Below are positions 8,045 through 19,791 of a DNA stretch of 64,000 nt, one piece after another. The translations under genes and the position numbers were made by a program. The DNA is from Lumbricus terrestris (lineage: Eukaryota; Annelida; Clitellata; Crassiclitellata; Lumbricidae). Below the pieces are notes generated by a model, which ran no database searches, was not told the DNA's origin, and saw nothing but the letters and a program-made list of their open reading frames with translations. The stretch lies in assembly GCA_949752735.1 (NCBI GenBank), contig OX457039.1, positions 26,559,420 through 26,623,419 of the forward strand, written 5' to 3'. How positions within the stretch are numbered: the stretch's first letter is position 1; each line of letters starts with the position of its first letter.

Positions 8045-10780
8045 ATTTTATGACATAATCATGATGTTTTCGTGAAGTAATAATGAAGCAACTTTGACAT
8101 TATCACGGTATTATCATGACGCAATTCTGACGTAATTGTGATATAATTGTGACGAAATTGTGACGTAATCATGGCACTTACTAATCGTACTGATGACATT
8201 ATTGCGACGTATTTGTGAAGCAATCATAGCATACTTAGAAGGACGTAATTATGACATTAATGTGACATTATGGTGGTCATCACATTACAATTATTGGGTG
8301 CTACTGTGACAAAATCCAGACCAAATCATGAGTGTATGTTGACCTAATCGTTTTAAAATCATGAAAAAATTGCTTAATAACCTAATCGCGAAGAAGGGCA
8401 ATGATGACGTGATTATGACTTAGTTGTCACACGATCATGACGCTACTATGACGCAATTGAGCCATAGAGAAATTTTTACATAATCATGGCACTACCATAG
8501 CACAATTACAACGTTATTGTGACCTAATTGTGGCATAATCTTGATTATGACTTAGCTGTGACTCCTCAAGATGTACCGGTATTGATCTGTGAAGGGCATG
8601 AAATATCATAGTCCCTGTGTAACAATCATGGAACAATTGTACCGTTTTTGTGACGAAACCCTGACGTAATCATGATATAATGTGAAACCTTGGTTCAATA
8701 ATGATGTAAACATGGCGCAATTGTTTAGAAAATTGAAGCCTAAAGATGCTGTAATTCCTAAGAAATCATGACGTTTTAATTCATAATTATCAAGTCATCA
8801 TGTCTTAGACCTATATTGTGTGTAAGCTAATCAGGCAGTCACGTCGTAATGATGTCGTAAATTCTCACCTAATCGTATGGCAATTCATGATGTAATAATA
8901 GCATAATAATTATGACGTAGAGCTGGGGCAATCATGACGCAACTGTGATGCAATCGTGATACGTTCGTGACGCAGCTATGACGTAATTGAGTGGAAATCA
9001 CGGACCAATCATGACAGGGCAATCATGAGACTATAGTGCAATTGCAACTTTTAGCGGTGTTGTGGAATTATCGCAATATAATTATGACTTAGGCCCTAAT
9101 TGAACCACAATCATTCACCAATTACTAAGAAATGTGGCATAATCATGGTGTTATTGGCCCTAATTGAACCTCAATCATTCACCAATTACTAAGAAATTGT
9201 GGCGTAATCATGGTGTTATTGGCCCTAATTGAACCGCAATCATTCACCAATTACTAAGAAATTTTGGCGTAATCATGGTGTTATTGGCCCTAATTGAACC
9301 GCAATCATTCATCAATTACTAAGAAATTGTGGCGTAATCATGGTGTTATTGGCCCTAATTGAACCGCAATCATTCACCAATTACTAAGAAATTATGGCAT
9401 AGGCCTAATCATGGTGTTAATGGCCTTAATTGAACCGCAATCATTCACCAATTACTAAGAAATTGTGGCGTAATCATGGTGTTATTGGCCCTAATTGAAC
9501 CTCAATCATTCACCAATTACTAAGAAATTGTGGCGTAATCATGGTGTTATTGGCACTAATTGAACCGCCATCATTCACCAATTACTAGGAAATTGTGGCG
9601 TAATCATGGTGTTATTGGCACTAATTGAACTGCCATCATTCACCAATTACTAGGAAATTGTGGCGTAATCATGGTGTTATTGGCCAAGAAATAATCTGAC
9701 GTTAGGAGTCGCATGATCGTGATGCAGCTATAACGTAACTGAGCGACATTCGCAGACCAATCATGACAAAATTGTGACAATCATGGGATCAAAACGCAAT
9801 TGCGACTTTTGACTGTATTACGTAATTATCGTGACGTAAATATGAAGTAATCTCTCTCCCATCATATCATCACTTATTTTTGTCATTTCTACACTTTCTG
9901 CTCTCTGTCTCTATCACTCTATCTGTCTGTGTCCCTCCTTCCCTCAAACGTGTTCATGAAATCATTGTAGGCTATTATAAGAGCGTAGGCCTAAATACCG
10001 GTACACCTTTATTATGACGTTTGTTTGACATAATCGCACGTAGTAATCACAGTATTTATTGTGCGCTACTTTGGCGAAATCCGGAGCAAATCATGAGCTA
10101 AAATTTGATTTTATCGTTGAAAATCAAGACGTAAAAGAAACCGTATCGTGACTTTTCGTAGGGCAATAATGACGCAATTAGCACACAGGTTTCACGCGAT
10201 CATGACGCATCTATGACCTGAGTGAGCGGAAATCGCGGAGCAATTATGACAAAATTGTGAACATCGTGGGATCATAGCGCAATATTACAACTTTTAGCGG
10301 TATCACGGAATTATCGTGACATAGTCTAGTTATGACGTAATTGAACCGCAATCGTTGACCAATCATGAAGAAGTTGTGACGTAATCATGGTGTCATAGGT
10401 GGAGAAACATCCTTATTATGGTGCAATTAGCATGATGCAATCGCGGAGTAGATGTGAAAATCATGCAATTGCCACCTAATGTCCCAATTAGCATAGACCT
10501 ATGTCGTAATCATGACTTGATTGTGATGTGTAAAATTATGATGCCATCGTTAAGTAATCACGAAACAATAGTGCAGATTTGTGATGAAACCGGGGGGGAT
10601 AATGACGTACGCTATCCGTGACTGACAACCGTGCAGTCCGTGCTTCATTCATGCCATTATTATGACGGAATTATGTAGTGAGTTGAAGCGCAATGTTGCG
10701 TAGGACTAGTCTAGGCATAATTCTTACAATATTGTGGCATAGGCCTAAGAAATCATGGTGATGTATGGCCTAATCATGAG
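8045..10780. repeat. Ancient 11-bp satellite (TGACGTAATTG-like), 2.7 kb
   Basis: The region is built from degenerate 11-mers close to TGACGTAATTG or TGACGTAATCA. The best run is about 8120-8190, where consecutive units read TGACGCAATTC, TGACGTAATTG, TGATATAATTG, TGACGAAATTG and TGACGTAATCA. The same vocabulary (ATCATGACG, AATTGTGAC) continues to about 10780 with heavy decay and is broken by a CT-rich stretch at 9850-9955. Each unit includes a TGACGTAA half-CRE. No coding frame is present. Confidence 0.8.
9092..9686. repeat. 65-bp tandem array, nine copies
   Basis: Within the 11-bp satellite, a 65-bp block was amplified. Starts of GGCCCTAATTGAACC or variants are at 9092, 9156, 9221, 9286, 9351, 9422, 9487, 9552 and 9617, with a partial tenth at 9682. 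Spacing is 65 bp except 64 after the first copy and 71 after the fifth, where TAGGCCTA replaces TA. The unit of about six 11-mers shows that the array is secondary to the older satellite. Copies are close to identical, so this expansion is younger. Confidence 0.92.
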
Positions 10781-11609
10781 AAAAAGAGATAAATATTCGT
10801 ATATGGGCAGCTTTTGGAAGACTGGAGAAGAGATGGATGAGCATTGGATGTAGGTTGAAGATTAAAACCCGATTATATGATTGGCCAAAGTGTTGAGAAG
10901 ACTACTGTTTTGGGCTGAGCCGTGACCAATGACAGTGGCTAAACTGAAAGACCCACCAACGATGGGTCTACCCACTGGTTCAGAGAAGAGGCATTTCTCG
11001 AATGCCGGTCAAGTGGTGGAGCCTCCGATGAGTAACGGATAATTCCAATGGATCACATGGGTCAACCTGCATGGATGCGAAAACACTGCGCCACAGGTGG
11101 TGTGCACGGACGTAGGCATGTGACTCAGCGTCGACCAAGGCCATAGCCAGGATTTTATTTCGGAGGGTGTTTACTCGACCTTGAGCACGCGCCGACAAGC
11201 AACTGAATCAACCGACTATTTGGAGATTGGAAGACCATTGGGAGCTCTCGGGGCGGATTCTGGACGACTAATGCATTGCACACTGTAGTAGGCTTATATA
11301 GTTAGTAGGTATACTGTGCCACTCCAGAGCCTCAGCTTGAAAATGGTCTAATGGTAGGCCTATTGTATTGCAATAACACAGACCCTAGCAAGGGTTCAAA
11401 GTGGTTCGGAAACGTGTAGTCTGTGTTGACACAATTGCAACGTCTGCAAGATAGGCTGTGATGCTTAATAGCCAATCATTCGTAGCTTTTTCTTACACTG
11501 AGCTCTTGCACTGAATAATTTTCTATATATTAATCCTAATACATGGCCCTACCTAAGGACACCTACGAAAGCTGCCCTGCTCAGTGCCAATACAAAAAAA
11601 CCTCTCCAA
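10781..11609. other. Intergenic, no recognised gene
   Basis: Moderately GC-balanced sequence. A minus-strand frame at 10980-11198 (72 codons, MSARAQGRVNTLRNKILAMA at its start) resembles no family I know, and no splice or promoter context supports it. TAGGCCTA is at 11355-11362. The satellite begins shortly after CTCCAATTGCACTGCCGCC. Confidence 0.45.
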
Positions 11610-12309
11610 TTGCACTGCCGCCTTTCCTTTTCTTTGTCGTCACTGTCTGTGTTTGTGGTTTCCACTGTCGATTTCCATTCTTTCTTTCATCAATTCTCTC
11701 AGTTCTTGATTTCTGATGTATTTCTTTCCTTTTCTTTGTCGTCACTGTCTGTATTTGTTGTTTCTGCTGTCGATTTCCATTTTTTCTTTCTTCAATTCTC
11801 TCAGTCCTTGATTTCCCATGTATTTCTGTCCTTTTCTTTGTCGTCACTGTCTGTGTTTGTTGTCTCTGATGTTGATTTCCATTCTTTCTTTCGTCAATTC
11901 TCTCAGTCCTTGATTTCTGATGTATTTCTTTCCTTTTCTTTGTCGTCACTGTCTGTATTTGTTGTTTCTGCTGTCGATTTCCTTCCTTTCTTTCGTCAAT
12001 TCTCTCAGTCCTTGATTGAGGTATTTCTTTCCTTTTCTTTGTCGTCACTGTCTGTGTTTGTTGTTTCTGCTGTCGATTTCCATTCTTTCTTTCTTCAATT
12101 CTCTCAGTCCTTGATTTCCCATGTATTTCTGTCCTTTTCTTTGTCGTCACTGTCTGTGTTTGTTGTCTCTGATGTTGATTTCCATTCTTTCTTTCGTCAA
12201 TTCTCTCAGTCCTTGATTTCTGATGTATTTCTTTCCTTTTCTTTGTCGTCACTGTCTGTATTTGTTGTTTCTGCTGTCGATTTCCTTCCTTTCTTTCGTC
12301 AATTCTCTC

Positions 12310-15300
12310 AGTCCTTGATTTCTGATGTATTTCTTTCCTTTCCTTTGTTGTCGCTGTCTGTATTTGTTGTTTCTGCTGTCGATTTCCATTCTTTCTTTCG
12401 TCAATTCGTCAATTCTCTCAGTCCTTTGTTGTCGCTGTCTGTATTTGTCTGTATTTGTTGATTTCTCATGTATTACTTTTCTTTTCTTTGTCGTCACTGT
12501 CTGTATTTGTTCCTTCTGCTGTTGTTTTCCCACTCTTTCTTTCGTCAATTCTCTCAGTCCTTGATTTCTGCTGTATCTCTTTCTCTTTGCTAAGTCTTCA
12601 CTGTCTGTATTTGTTGTTTCTGTTGTCGATTTCCATTCGTTCTTTCGTCAATTCTCTCAGTCCTTGATTTCTGATGTATTTCTTTCCTTTATATATTTCT
12701 ATATTTGTCGTCACTGTCTGTGTTTGTTGTTTCTGCTGTCGATTTCCTTCCTTTCTTTCGTCAATTCTCTCAGTCCTTGATTTCTGCTCTCAATCTTTCT
12801 CTCTATCTTTCTTCGTCACTCAGAATTGACGAAAGTTAGAGTGGGGACAACGTCAGCAGAAACACAGAAGGACAGTGTCTATCTGTATTGTCTGCTGTTG
12901 TTTTCCCACACTTTCTTTCATCAATTCTCTCTGTCCTTGATTTCTTCTGTATTTCTTTTTCTTTCTGTTGTCGTCACTGTCTTTTCTATGTTTCTGCTGT
13001 TGTTTTCCCACTCTTTCTTTCGTCAATTCTCTCAGTCCTTGATTTCTGCTGTATCTCTTTCTCTTTGTTAAGTCGTCACTGTCTGTCTGATATTTCTGCT
13101 GTCGTTTTCACCATTCTTTCTTTCGTCAATTCTCTCAGTTCTTGATTTCTGATGTATTTCTTTCCTTTCCTTTGTTGTCGCTGTCTGTATTTGTTGTTTC
13201 TGCTGTCGATTTCCATTCTTTCTTTCGTCAATTCTCTCAGTCCTTGATTTCTGATGTATTTCTTTCCTATTCTTTGTCGTCACTGTCTGTATTTGTTGTT
13301 TCTGCTGTCGATTTCCTTTCTTTCTTTCGTCAATTGTCTCAGTCCTTGGTTTCTGATGTATTTCTTGCCTTTTCTTTGTCGTCACTGTCTGTATTTGTTG
13401 TTTCTTCTGTCGATTTCCATTCTTTCTTTCGTCAATTCTCTCAGTCCTTGATTTCTCATGTATTACTTTTCTTTTCTTTGTCGTCACTGTCTATATTTGT
13501 TGTTTCTGCTGTCGATTTCCATTCTTTCTTTCGTCAATTCTCTCAGTCCTTGATTTCTGATGTATTTCTTTCCTTTTCTTTGTCGTCACTGTCTGTATTT
13601 GTTGTTTCTGCTGTCGATTTCCTTCCTTTCTTTCGTCAATTCTCTCAATTCTCGATTTCTGATGTATTTCTTTCCTTTTCTTTGTCGTCACTGTCTGTAT
13701 TTGTTGTTTCTGCTGTCGATTTCCAATCTTTCTTTCGTCAATTCTCTCAGTCCTTGATTTCTGATGTATTTCTTTCCTTTTCTTTGTCGTCACTGTCTGT
13801 GTTTGTTGTTTCTGCTGTCGATTTCATTCCTTTCTTTCGTCAATTTTCTCAGTCTTTGATTTCTGCTGTCAATCTTTCTCTCTATCTTTCTTCGTCACTC
13901 AGAATTGACGAAAGTTAGAGTGGGGACAACGTCATCAGAAACACAGACGGACAGTGTCTATCTGTATTGTCTGCTGTTGTTTTCCCACACTTTCTTTCGT
14001 CAATTCTCTCAGTCCTTGGTTTCTGATGTATTTCTTTCCTTTTCTTTGTCGTCACTGTCTGTATTTGTTGTTTCTGCTGTCGATTTTCATTCTTTCTTTC
14101 GTCAATTCTCTCAGTCCTTGATTTCTGCTGTATTTCTTTCCTTTTCTTTGTCGTCACTGTCTGTATTTGTTGTTTCCTGCTGTGAATTTCCATTCTTTCT
14201 TTCGTCAATTCTCTCAGTCCTTGATTTCTGATGTATTTCTTTCCTTTTCTTTGTCGTCACTGTCTGTATTTGTTGTTTCTGCTGTCGATTTCCATTCTTT
14301 CTTTCGTCAATTCTCTCAGTCCTTGGTTTCTGATGTATTTCTTTCCTTTTCTTTGTCGTCACTGTCTGTATTTGTTGTTTCTGCTGTCGATTTCCATTCT
14401 TTCTTTCGTCAGTTCCCTAAGTCCTTGATTTCTGATGCATTTCTTTCCTTTTCTTTGTCGTCACTGTCTGTATTTGTTGTTTCTGCTCTCGTTTTCACCA
14501 CTCTTTCTTTCGTCAATTCTCTCAGTCCTTGATTTCTGATGTATTTCTTTCCTTTCCTTAGTTGTCGCTGTCTGTATTTGTTGTTTCCGCTGTCGATTTT
14601 CATTCTTTCTTTCGTCAATTCTCTCAGTCCTTGATTTCTGCTGTATTTCTTTCCTTTTCTTTGTCGTCACTGTCTGTATTTGTTGTTTCTGCTCTCGTTT
14701 TCACCACTCTTTCTTTCGTCAATTCTCTCAGTCCTTGATTTCTGCTGTATTTCTTTCCTTTCCTTAGTTGTCGCTGTCTGTATTTGTTGTTTCTGCTGTC
14801 GATTTTCATTCTTTCTTTCGTCAATTCTCTCAGTCCTTGATTTCTGCTGTATTTCTTTCCTTTTCTTTGTCGTCACTGTCTGTATTTGTTGTTTCTGCTC
14901 TCGTTTTCACCACTCTTTCTTTCGTCAATTCTCTCAGTCCTTGATTTCTGATGTATTTCTTTCCTTTCCTTAGTTGTCGCTGTCTGTATTTGTTGTTTCT
15001 GCTGTCGATTTACATTCTTTCTTTTGTCAATTCTCTCAGTTCTTGATTTCTCATGTATTTCTTTCCTTTTCTTTGTCGTCACTGTCTGTATTTGTTGTTT
15101 CTGTTGTCGATTTCCATTCTTTCTTTCGTCAATTCTCTCAGTCCTTGATTTCTGCTGTATCTCTTTCTCTTTGCTAAGTCGTCACTGTCTGTCTGATATT
15201 TCTGCTGTCGTTTTCACCACTCTTTCTTTCGTCAATTCTCTCAGTTCTTGATTTCTGATGTATTTCTTTCCTTTCCTTTGTTGTCGCTGTCTGTATTTGT

Positions 15301-17935
15301 TGTTTCTGCTGTCGATTTCCATTCTTTCTTTCGTCAAATCTCTCTGTCCTTGATTTCTGATGTATTTCTTTCCTTTTCTTTGTCGTCACTGTCTGTATTT
15401 GTTGTTTCTGCTGTCGATTTCCATTCTTTCTTTCGTCAAATCTCTCTGTCCTTGATTTCTGATGTATTTCTTTCCTTTTCTTTGTCGTCACTGTCTGTAT
15501 TTGTTGTTTCTGCTGTCGATTTCCATTCTTTCTTTCGTCAATTCTCTCAGTCCTTGATTTCTGATGTATTTCTTTCCTTTTCTTTGTCGTCACTGTCTGT
15601 ATTTGTTGTTTCTGCTGTCGATTTCCATTCTTTCTTTCGTCAATTCTCTTAGTCCTTGATTTCTCATGTATTACTTTTCTTTTCTTTGTCGTCACTGTCT
15701 GTATTTGTTGTTTCTGCTGTTGTTTTCCCACTCTTTCTTTCGTCAATTCTCTCAGTCCTTGATTTCTGCTGTATTTCTTTTTCTTTCTGTTGTCGTCACT
15801 GTCTGTCTGATGTTTCTGCTGTTGTTTTCCCACTCTTTCTTTCGTCAATTCTCTCAGTCCTTGGTTTCTGATGTATTTCTTTCCTTTCCTTTGTCGTCAC
15901 TGTCTGTATTTGTTGTTTCTGCTGTCGATTTCCTTTCTCTTTCGTCAATTCTCTCAGTGCTTGGTTTCTGATGTATTTCTTTCCTTTTCTTTGTCGTCAC
16001 TGTCTGTATTTGTTGTTTCTGCTGTCGATTTCCATTCTTTCTTTCGTCAAATCTCTCTGTCCTTGATTTCTGATGTATTTCTTTCCTTTTCTTTGTCGTC
16101 ACTGTCTGTATTTGTTGTTTCTGCTGTCGATTTCCATTCTTTCTTTCGTCAAATCTCTCTGTCCTTGATTTCTGATGTATTTCTTTCCTTTTCTTTGTCG
16201 TCACTGTCTGTATTTGTTGTTTCTGCTGTCGATTTCCATTCTTTCTTTCGTCACTTCTCTCAGTCCTTTTTTTACATGTATTTTTTTCCTTTTCTTTGTC
16301 GTCACTGTCTGTATTTGTTGTTTCTGCTGCTGTTTTCCCACTCTTTCTGTCGTCAATTCTCTCAGTCCTTGATTTCTGCTGTATCTCTTTCTCTTTGTTA
16401 AGTCGTCACTTTCTGTCTGATATTTCTGCTGTTGTTTTCCCACTCTTTCTTTCGTCAATTCTCTCAGTCCTTGATTTCTGCTGTATTTCTTTTTCTTTCT
16501 GTTGTCGTCACTGTCTGTCTGATGTTTCTGCTGTTGTTTTCCCACTCTTTCTTTCGTCAATTCTCTCAGTCCTTGGTTTCTGATGTATTTCTTTCCTTTC
16601 CTTTGTCGTCGCTGTCTGTATTTGTTGTTTCCTGCTGTGAATTTCGATTCTTTCTTTCGTCAATTCTCTCAGTCCTTGATTTCTGATGTATTTCTTTCCT
16701 TTTCTTTGTCGTCGCTGTCTGTATTTGTTGTTTCTGCTGTCGATTTCCATTCTTTCTTTCGTCAATTCTCTCAGTCCTTGATTTCTGATGTATTTCTTTC
16801 CTTTTCTTCGTCGTCACTGTCTGTATTTGTTGTTTCTGCTGTCGATTTCCATTCTTTCTTTCGTCAATTCTCTCAGTCCTTTTTCTACAGGTATTTTTTT
16901 CCTTTTCTTTGTCGTCACTGTCTGTTTATGTTTCTCTTGTTGTTTTCCCACTTTTTCTTTCGTCAATTCTCTCAGTCCTTGATTTCTGCTGTCAATCTTT
17001 CTCTCTATCTTTCTTCGTCACTCAGAATTGACGAAAGTTAGAGTGGAGACAACGTCAGCAGAAACACAGACAGACAGTGTCTGTCTGTAATGTCTGCTGT
17101 TGTTTTCCCACACTTTCTTTCGTCAATTCTCTCAGTCCTTGATTTCTGATGTATTTCTTTCCTTTTCTTTGTCGTCACTGTCTGTATTTGTTGTTTCCTG
17201 CTGTCGATTTCCATTCTTTCTTTCGTCAATTCTCTCAGTCCTTGATTTCTGATGTATTTCTTTCCTTTTCTTTGTCGTCACTGTCTGTATTTGTTGTTTC
17301 TGCTGTCGATTTCCATTCTTTCTTTCGTCAATTCTCTCAGTCCTTGATTTCTGATGTATTTCTTTCCTTTTCTTTGTCGTCACTGTCTGTATTTGTTGTT
17401 TCCTGCTGTGAATTTCCATTCTTTCTTTCGTCAATTCTCTCAGTCCTTGATTTCTGATGTATTTCTTTCCTTTTCTTTGTCGTCGCTGTCTGTATTTGTT
17501 GTTTCTGCTGTCGATTTCCATTCTTTCTTTCGTCAATTCTCTCAGTCCTTGATTTCTGATGTATTTCTTTCCTTTTCTTCATCGTCACTGTCTGTATTTG
17601 TTGTTTCTGCTGTCGATTTCCATTCTTTCTTTCGCCAATTCTCTCAGTCCTTTTTTTACAGGTATTTTTTTCCTTTTCTTTGTCGTCACTGTCTGTATTT
17701 GTTGTTTCCTGCTTTCGATTTCCATTCTTTCTTTCGTCAATTCTCTCAGTCCTTGATTTCTGATGTATTTCTTTCTTTTTCTTTGTCGTCACTGTCTGTA
17801 TTTTTTGTTTCTGCTGTCGATTTCCATTCTTTTTTTCGTCAATTCTCTCAGTCCTTGATTTCTCATATATTTCTTTCCTTTTCTTTGTTGTCACTGTCTG
17901 TTTATGTTTCTCTTGTTGTTTTCCCACTCTTTCTT
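12310..17935 (+). repeat. Higher-order repeat, copy 1 (offset 7482)
   Basis: This block recurs at 19792-25417 with a constant offset of 7482 bp, including the same order of unit variants and inverted-repeat modules (spacings 1079 and 3123 bp in both). The copies are nearly identical but differ between about 15320 and 15560, where copy 1 has CGTCAAATCTCTCTGTCC units and copy 2 does not, which looks like local conversion. A neighbouring stretch (about 11950-13140) also recurs at 18600-19795, offset 6655. Confidence 0.88.
17024..17130. repeat. Inverted-repeat (hairpin) module, type copy of 26
   Basis: Two 53-bp arms around a single G. The left arm runs from AGAATTGACGAAAGTTAGAG to CACAGACAGACA; the right arm runs from TGTCTGTCTGTAATGTC to TTTCGTCAATTCT. 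They pair along most of their length with one offset base. The innermost 9 bp on each side (AGACAGACA / TGTCTGTCT) and the outermost 13 bp pair perfectly. The left arm is a half-unit of the satellite in inverted orientation. Left-arm starts in the window are near 370, 1903, 12823, 13902, 17025, 19478, 20305, 21384, 24507, 25484, 27320, 28803, 31411, 32388, 34224, 35707, 37072, 38658, 40146, 41021, 44341, 46334, 47823, 48492, 50381 and 53189. Two subtypes exist (GTGGGGAC and GTGGAGAC). Confidence 0.92.
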
Positions 17936-19791
17936 TCGCCAATTCTCTCAGTCCTTTTTTTACAGGTATTTTTTTCCTTTTCTTTGTCGTCACTGTCTGT
18001 ATTTGTTGTTTCTGCTGTTGTTTTTCCACTCTTTCTTTCGTCAATTCTCTCAGTCCTTGATTTCTGCTGTATTTCTTTTTCTTTCTGTTGTCGTCACTGT
18101 CTGTCTGATGTTTCTGCTGTTGTTTTCCCACTCTTTCTTTCGTCAATTCTCTCAGTCCTTGGTTTCTGATGTATTTCTTTCCTTTCCTTTGTCGTCACTG
18201 TCTGTATTTGTTGTTTCTGCTGTCGATTTCCTTTCTCTTTCGTCAATTCTCTCAGTCCTTGGTTTCTGATGTATTTTTTTCCTTTTCTTTGTCGTCACTG
18301 TCTGTATTTGTTGTTTCTGCTGTCGATTTCCATTCTTTCTTTCGTCAAATCTCTCTGTCCTTGATTTCTGATGTATTTCTTTCCTTTTCTTTGTCGTCAC
18401 TGTCTGTATTTGTTGTTTCTGCTGTCGATTTCCATTCTTTCTTTCGTCAAATCTCTCTGTCCTTGATTTCTGATGTATTTCTTTCCTTTTCTTTGTCGTC
18501 ACTGTCTGTATTTGTTGTTTCTGCTGTCGATTTCCATTCTTTCTTTCGTCAAATCTCTCTGTCCTTGATTTCTGATGTATTTCTTTCCTTTTCTTTGTCG
18601 TCACTGTCTGTATTTGTTGTTTCTGCTGTCGATTTCCTTCCTTTCTTTCGTCAATTCTCTCAGTCCTTGATTGAGGTATTTCTTTCCTTTTCTTTGTCGT
18701 CACTGTCTGTGTTTGTTGTTTCTGCTGTCGATTTCCATTCTTTCTTTCTTCAATTCTCTCAGTCCTTGATTTCCCATGTATTTCTGTCCTTTTCTTTGTC
18801 GTCACTGTCTGTGTTTGTTGTCTCTGATGTTGATTTCCATTCTTTCTTTCGTCAATTCTCTCAGTCCTTGATTTCTGATGTATTTCTTTCCTTTTCTTTG
18901 TCGTCACTGTCTGTATTTGTTGTGTCTGCTGTCGATTTCCTTCCTTTCTTTCGTCAATTCTCTCAGTCCTTGATTTCTGATGTATTTCTTTCCTTTCCTT
19001 TGTTGTCGCTGTCTGTATTTGTTGTTTCTGCTGTCGATTTCCATTCTTTCTTTCGTCAATTCGTCAATTCTCTCAGTCCTTTGTTGTCGCTGTCTGTATT
19101 TGTCTGTATTTGTTGATTTCTCATGTATTACTTTTCTTTTCTTTGTCGTCACTGTCTGTATTTTTTCCTTCTGCTGTTGTTTTCCCACTCTTTCTTTCGT
19201 CAATTCTCTCAGTCCTTGATTTCTGCTGTATCTCTTTCTCTTTGCTAAGTCTTCACTGTCTGTATTTGTTGTTTCTGTTGTCGATTTCCATTCGTTCTTT
19301 CGTCTATTCTCTCAGTCCTTGATTTCTGATGTATTTCTTTCCTTTATATATTTCTATATTTGTCGTCACTGTCTGTGTTTGTTGTTTCTGCTGTCGATTT
19401 CCTTCCTTTCTTTCGTCAATTCTCTCAGTCCTTGATTTCTGCTGTCAATCTTTCTCTCTATCTTTCTTCGTCACTCAGAATTGACGAAAGTTAGAGTGGG
19501 GACAACGTCAGCAGAAACACAGAAGGACAGTGTCTATCTGTATTGTCTGCTGTTGTTTTCCCACACTTTCTTTCATCAATTCTCTCTGTCCTTGATTTCT
19601 TCTGTATTTCTTTTTCTTTCTGTTGTCGTCACTGTCTTTTCTATGTTTCTGCTGTTGTTTTCCCACTCTTTCTTTCGTCAATTCTCTCAGTCCTTGATTT
19701 CTGCTGTATCTCTTTCTCTTTGTTAAGTCGTCACTGTCTGTCTGATATTTCTGCTGTCGTTTTCACCATTCTTTCTTTCGTCAATTCTCTC

